Shown piece after piece: positions 62,200 to 64,000 of a stretch of 64,000 nucleotides of DNA. Under the pieces are notes generated by a model. The model worked only from the letters and a program-made list of their open reading frames with translations, did no database searches and had not been told where the DNA came from. Within the stretch, counting starts at the first letter, position 1, and every line of letters begins with the position of its first letter. Origin of the DNA: Opitutus sp. (GTDB taxonomy: Bacteria; Verrucomicrobiota; Verrucomicrobiia; Opitutales; Opitutaceae); NCBI GenBank assembly GCA_024998815.1, contig JACEUQ010000001.1:1488001-1552000 (forward strand), written 5' to 3'. Made by a program: the position numbers and the translations under genes.

Positions 62200-62945
62200 C
62201 CCTTGTCCTCCTGAGTGCCCTCATCGCCGGGACGCTATCGGCAGCCTCGGCCGATACTCTCGTTGAGCCACTGAAAATCGAGAAACGACTCATACACGTT
62301 CGCGATCCACTGCCGGAGAATCCCTGCTTTCGCCCCTACGCCGAGCAACGGCAAATCAACGTCATCGTCCTACATCATACCAGCGCGGTTTACTGGTTCG
62401 ATCCTGCGTTCCAAGCCCTGCTCACCCAAGAGGTCAAAGACCGCGTCCACACCCAAGGCATCACACTGGAGAACATTCAAACCCACCGCTTCGACCTTGA
62501 TCTCATTATCCAAATTTTCCGCACCTACGGCGTCGCACCTCACTACCTGATTGGCCGCAAAGGTGAAGTCATCCAACTGGTCGAAGATAACGACATGGCT
62601 TATCATGCGGGCGTCAGCACCATGCCCGACGGCGACGGCCGCACTGGGGTGAATTATTTCTCCATAGGCATCGAGTTGACCTCCGTGCACCCCGACAACG
62701 AACGCATCGGCACGCATCGAGAGCCAGCCTACACCGAAGCCCAATACCTCGCCCTGACGAAGCTCGTGGAGCGACTCACGACCCGATACTCCATCAAGAA
62801 AATCGTAGGGCACGACGAGATTGCACCTGACCGTAAAAAAGACCCCGGCCCGCTCTTCGACTGGACACGCATTCGAGGATCAATGAAGGAGCCCATACGA
62901 ACGGGAGCGCCTTTACCTGGTGCAGTTGATCAGAACAGGTCGTAA
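62181..62945 (+). CDS. N-acetylmuramoyl-L-alanine amidase, exported (Amidase_2)
   Basis: A 254-residue peptidoglycan amidase with a signal peptide (LVLLSALIAGTLSAASA). Zinc and catalytic features: VIVLHHTS (first His), GRKGEVIQLVEDNDMAYHAG (second, ~125-145), IGIELTS and KIVGHDEIAPDRKKDPG (last His with the K/D). AmpD/PGRP-like. It is secreted rather than a cytoplasmic AmpD, and could be a wall-remodelling enzyme or a co-opted lysis gene close to the island's right end. Confidence 0.85.
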   Translation: MVRRRITLVLLSALIAGTLSAASADTLVEPLKIEKRLIHVRDPLPENPCFRPYAEQRQINVIVLHHTSAVYWFDPAFQALLTQEVKDRVHTQGITLENIQTHRFDLDLIIQIFRTYGVAPHYLIGRKGEVIQLVEDNDMAYHAGVSTMPDGDGRTGVNYFSIGIELTSVHPDNERIGTHREPAYTEAQYLALTKLVERLTTRYSIKKIVGHDEIAPDRKKDPGPLFDWTRIRGSMKEPIRTGAPLPGAVDQNRS

Positions 62946-63096
62946 GGCAGCCCCTCGGTTAGGTTGCCCAAAGGTTGACCAAACTTCTGTTTTAGGCTTC
63001 CTTTAGCTGCATTCATCTGCTTCGCTATTCACGTCATAAATAATTAACCATCAACTAAGTCCGTGCTTTGGCGCAACTTAGTCAGCACGAGGATTT

Positions 63097-63126
63097 GGGG
63101 TTCGAATCCCCCCCCCTCCGCCAGTT
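63097..63126 (+). repeat. attR: right copy of the 30-bp tRNA-Ser att core
   Basis: Identical to 23114-23143 (starts GGGGTTCGAATC, ends TCCGCCAGTT). The sequence upstream does not restore a tRNA, so this is a partial tRNA end, as left by integration. Confidence 0.85.
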
Positions 63127-63341
63127 TTTGAGTCTAGTGAGGAAGGACAGGAGCTTTGATAAATAGATAAATCAGCGCGAATCAGGCCGAATGACCGCGA
63201 AGGATAGGCACTTATAGAATAATCAGCGCCAAATCTCTGTTTGATAAGAATCCGGCGAAAAACCGCAAAAATGACAAAGGTTTGATAAGTCCCGCGCCGC
63301 CAGCAGCGCTTCTGTCGACACCCTGCCGACCCGCTGCAACC

Positions 63342-63944
63342 TCAGAGCAGCGACATTGTCTGATCGCCTGCATTCGCTTTTTTCGGGCGACCTACAGGCT
63401 TGGTTACCGGGACGTGGTTTGTAACGATCTCCACCATGCTTTCAGCCTTGGGCGTTGCCCTCCGGTCAAGCCCCAGACCAGCCATCACCGCCGCCATCGA
63501 TTGCGCCCCTTCATCCCGACCAGTGCGGCGGGCCAAAGCTTGTAGATCCTCGGCATGCGCGCCGACGTACCGACGCACGGATGACCGAAAGTAGGCGAAG
63601 AAGTCATCCACCTTCCCCTTGCGCTGATAGACACCGATAGGATCCAGGCACGACTTCACCTCTTGAGCCAACCCCGCGCCATCCAACAGCCAACCCCGTC
63701 CCCGCAGTTGGCGGACCATGACCGTGATCTCGGCGGCACATTGGCCCAACAGCTTTTCGCGGCGGGCGCGATCCTCGGGCCAAGTCAGCGTCTTGAGAAG
63801 CGTTGCCTTTACCCAGCGATTAAAACTCGCCCGGCGCTCCTCGGGGTCGATTCCGCCCCGCTCACGCAGCCAGCGGTCATCGGCCTCGGCTTCACGCTGG
63901 GCGTGGTCTTCTCGGTGATCAGCGATATTTTGAAAAACGTTCAT
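63342..63944 (-). CDS. Uncharacterised protein beyond attR
   Basis: A 200-residue hydrophilic, helical protein; no family was recognised. The start ATG at 63944 overlaps the stop of an upstream minus-strand gene as ATGA, which favours it over the GTG at 63962. The charged N-terminus (QNIADHREDHAQREAEADD) may be coiled coil; the last residues VGRPKKAN look like an AT-hook-like basic motif. It lies just outside the att repeat. Confidence 0.6.
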   Translation of the reverse strand: MNVFQNIADHREDHAQREAEADDRWLRERGGIDPEERRASFNRWVKATLLKTLTWPEDRARREKLLGQCAAEITVMVRQLRGRGWLLDGAGLAQEVKSCLDPIGVYQRKGKVDDFFAYFRSSVRRYVGAHAEDLQALARRTGRDEGAQSMAAVMAGLGLDRRATPKAESMVEIVTNHVPVTKPVGRPKKANAGDQTMSLL

Positions 63945-64000
63945 TTGTTGCGGGCGATCCACTGGTCAATGGCTGAAACGAAGTCCGCCCGCCGCTGATC
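63941..64000 (-). CDS. C-terminal end of a gene cut by the window edge
   Basis: The last 19 codons (DQRRADFVSAIDQWIARNK) of a minus-strand frame ending in a TGA that overlaps the next ATG. Composition is protein-like; identity unknown. Its coupling sets the start of the downstream gene. Confidence 0.45.
   Translation of the reverse strand, partial: DQRRADFVSAIDQWIARNK

Larger units (their letters stand above)
23114..63126. mobile_element. Integrated island between direct att repeats (maximum ~40 kb)
   Basis: Two identical 30-bp copies of the tRNA-Ser end, in the same orientation and 39,983 bp apart, bracket an integrase-led segment. The first ~24 kb are phage-like (recombination, packaging and head genes). 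The remaining ~16 kb carry metabolic and cell-envelope genes with no phage character. The outer repeats may therefore bound one composite island, an accretion of elements, or a phage-like element whose own right end was lost. Confidence 0.65.

Noticed and set aside
63066-63126. A second complete tRNA-Ser gene
   Set aside because: Only the last 27 bases match a tRNA; no anticodon arm, D-arm or 5' acceptor strand is present, so it is an att copy.

Overview
The window looks like chromosomal DNA from a Verrucomicrobia bacterium, most likely Opitutaceae. This is inferred from gene content, GC-rich codon use, weak Shine-Dalgarno sites, an NrfHA nitrite reductase next to a nuo operon, DUF1573-type and other PVC-like secreted proteins, and many short dispersed palindromic intergenic repeats. 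No rRNA gene or CRISPR array was seen.

Region 1 (1-6.4 kb) is a repeat-rich patch. The 5' part of a group II intron (1-644, cut by the window edge) and a complete second intron (4225-6218) lie in the same orientation, each next to the same ~180 bp dispersed repeat. Between them are a 22-bp-phased array of degenerate motifs duplicated with a 297 bp period, a DUF4143-type ATPase and an HU/IHF-family protein.

Region 2 (6.5-22.9 kb), all on the minus strand, is core respiration. nrfH-nrfA encode ammonia-forming nitrite reductase, with a CXXCH instead of CXXCK first haem motif. nuoBCDEFGHIJKLMN encode proton-pumping NADH dehydrogenase, ending in a strong terminator. nuoA is absent from the cluster, and two copies of an 84-86 bp palindromic repeat sit between operon genes.

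Region 3 (23.1-63.1 kb) is bounded by a perfect 30 bp direct repeat of the 3' end of tRNA-Ser(GGA), with a tyrosine integrase just inside the left copy, so up to 40 kb may be integrated DNA. Its left 24 kb is phage-like: integrase, excisionase-like protein, two uncharacterised overlapping genes, a recombination/replication module (Sak4-like ATPase, exonuclease, DUF669-like protein, helicase, primase-helicase-like ATPase, Holliday junction resolvase), a VapBC-like toxin-antitoxin pair, a 1.5 kb structured-looking gene-free stretch, then a Mu-like head and packaging module (small and large terminase, portal-head morphogenesis fusion, protease/scaffold, two decoration-like proteins, major capsid) and small membrane proteins. 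No tail, baseplate or recognisable repressor gene is present, so it resembles a head-only satellite or a decayed prophage. A minus-strand two-gene cassette (GNAT-PIN-GNAT-PUA-like giant protein plus ASCH protein) interrupts the late end and is the best candidate for an undescribed defence or RNA-targeting system.

The right 16 kb of the island (47.4-63.1 kb) holds non-phage genes: a secreted thioredoxin-like protein, an ABC transporter with a REP-like palindrome inserted in frame, Verrucomicrobia-type conserved proteins, a DoxX/MauE-like protein, an AT-rich run of secreted proteins (Asp-rich peptide, YD-repeat-like, Cys-rich, DUF1573), a rhodanese, two related secreted alpha/beta hydrolases, an O-antigen ligase-like protein and an N-acetylmuramoyl-L-alanine amidase. 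Whether these travelled with the phage-like part, arrived separately or are native chromosome cannot be decided here. Past the right att copy, unrecognised overlapping minus-strand genes suggest another accessory segment.
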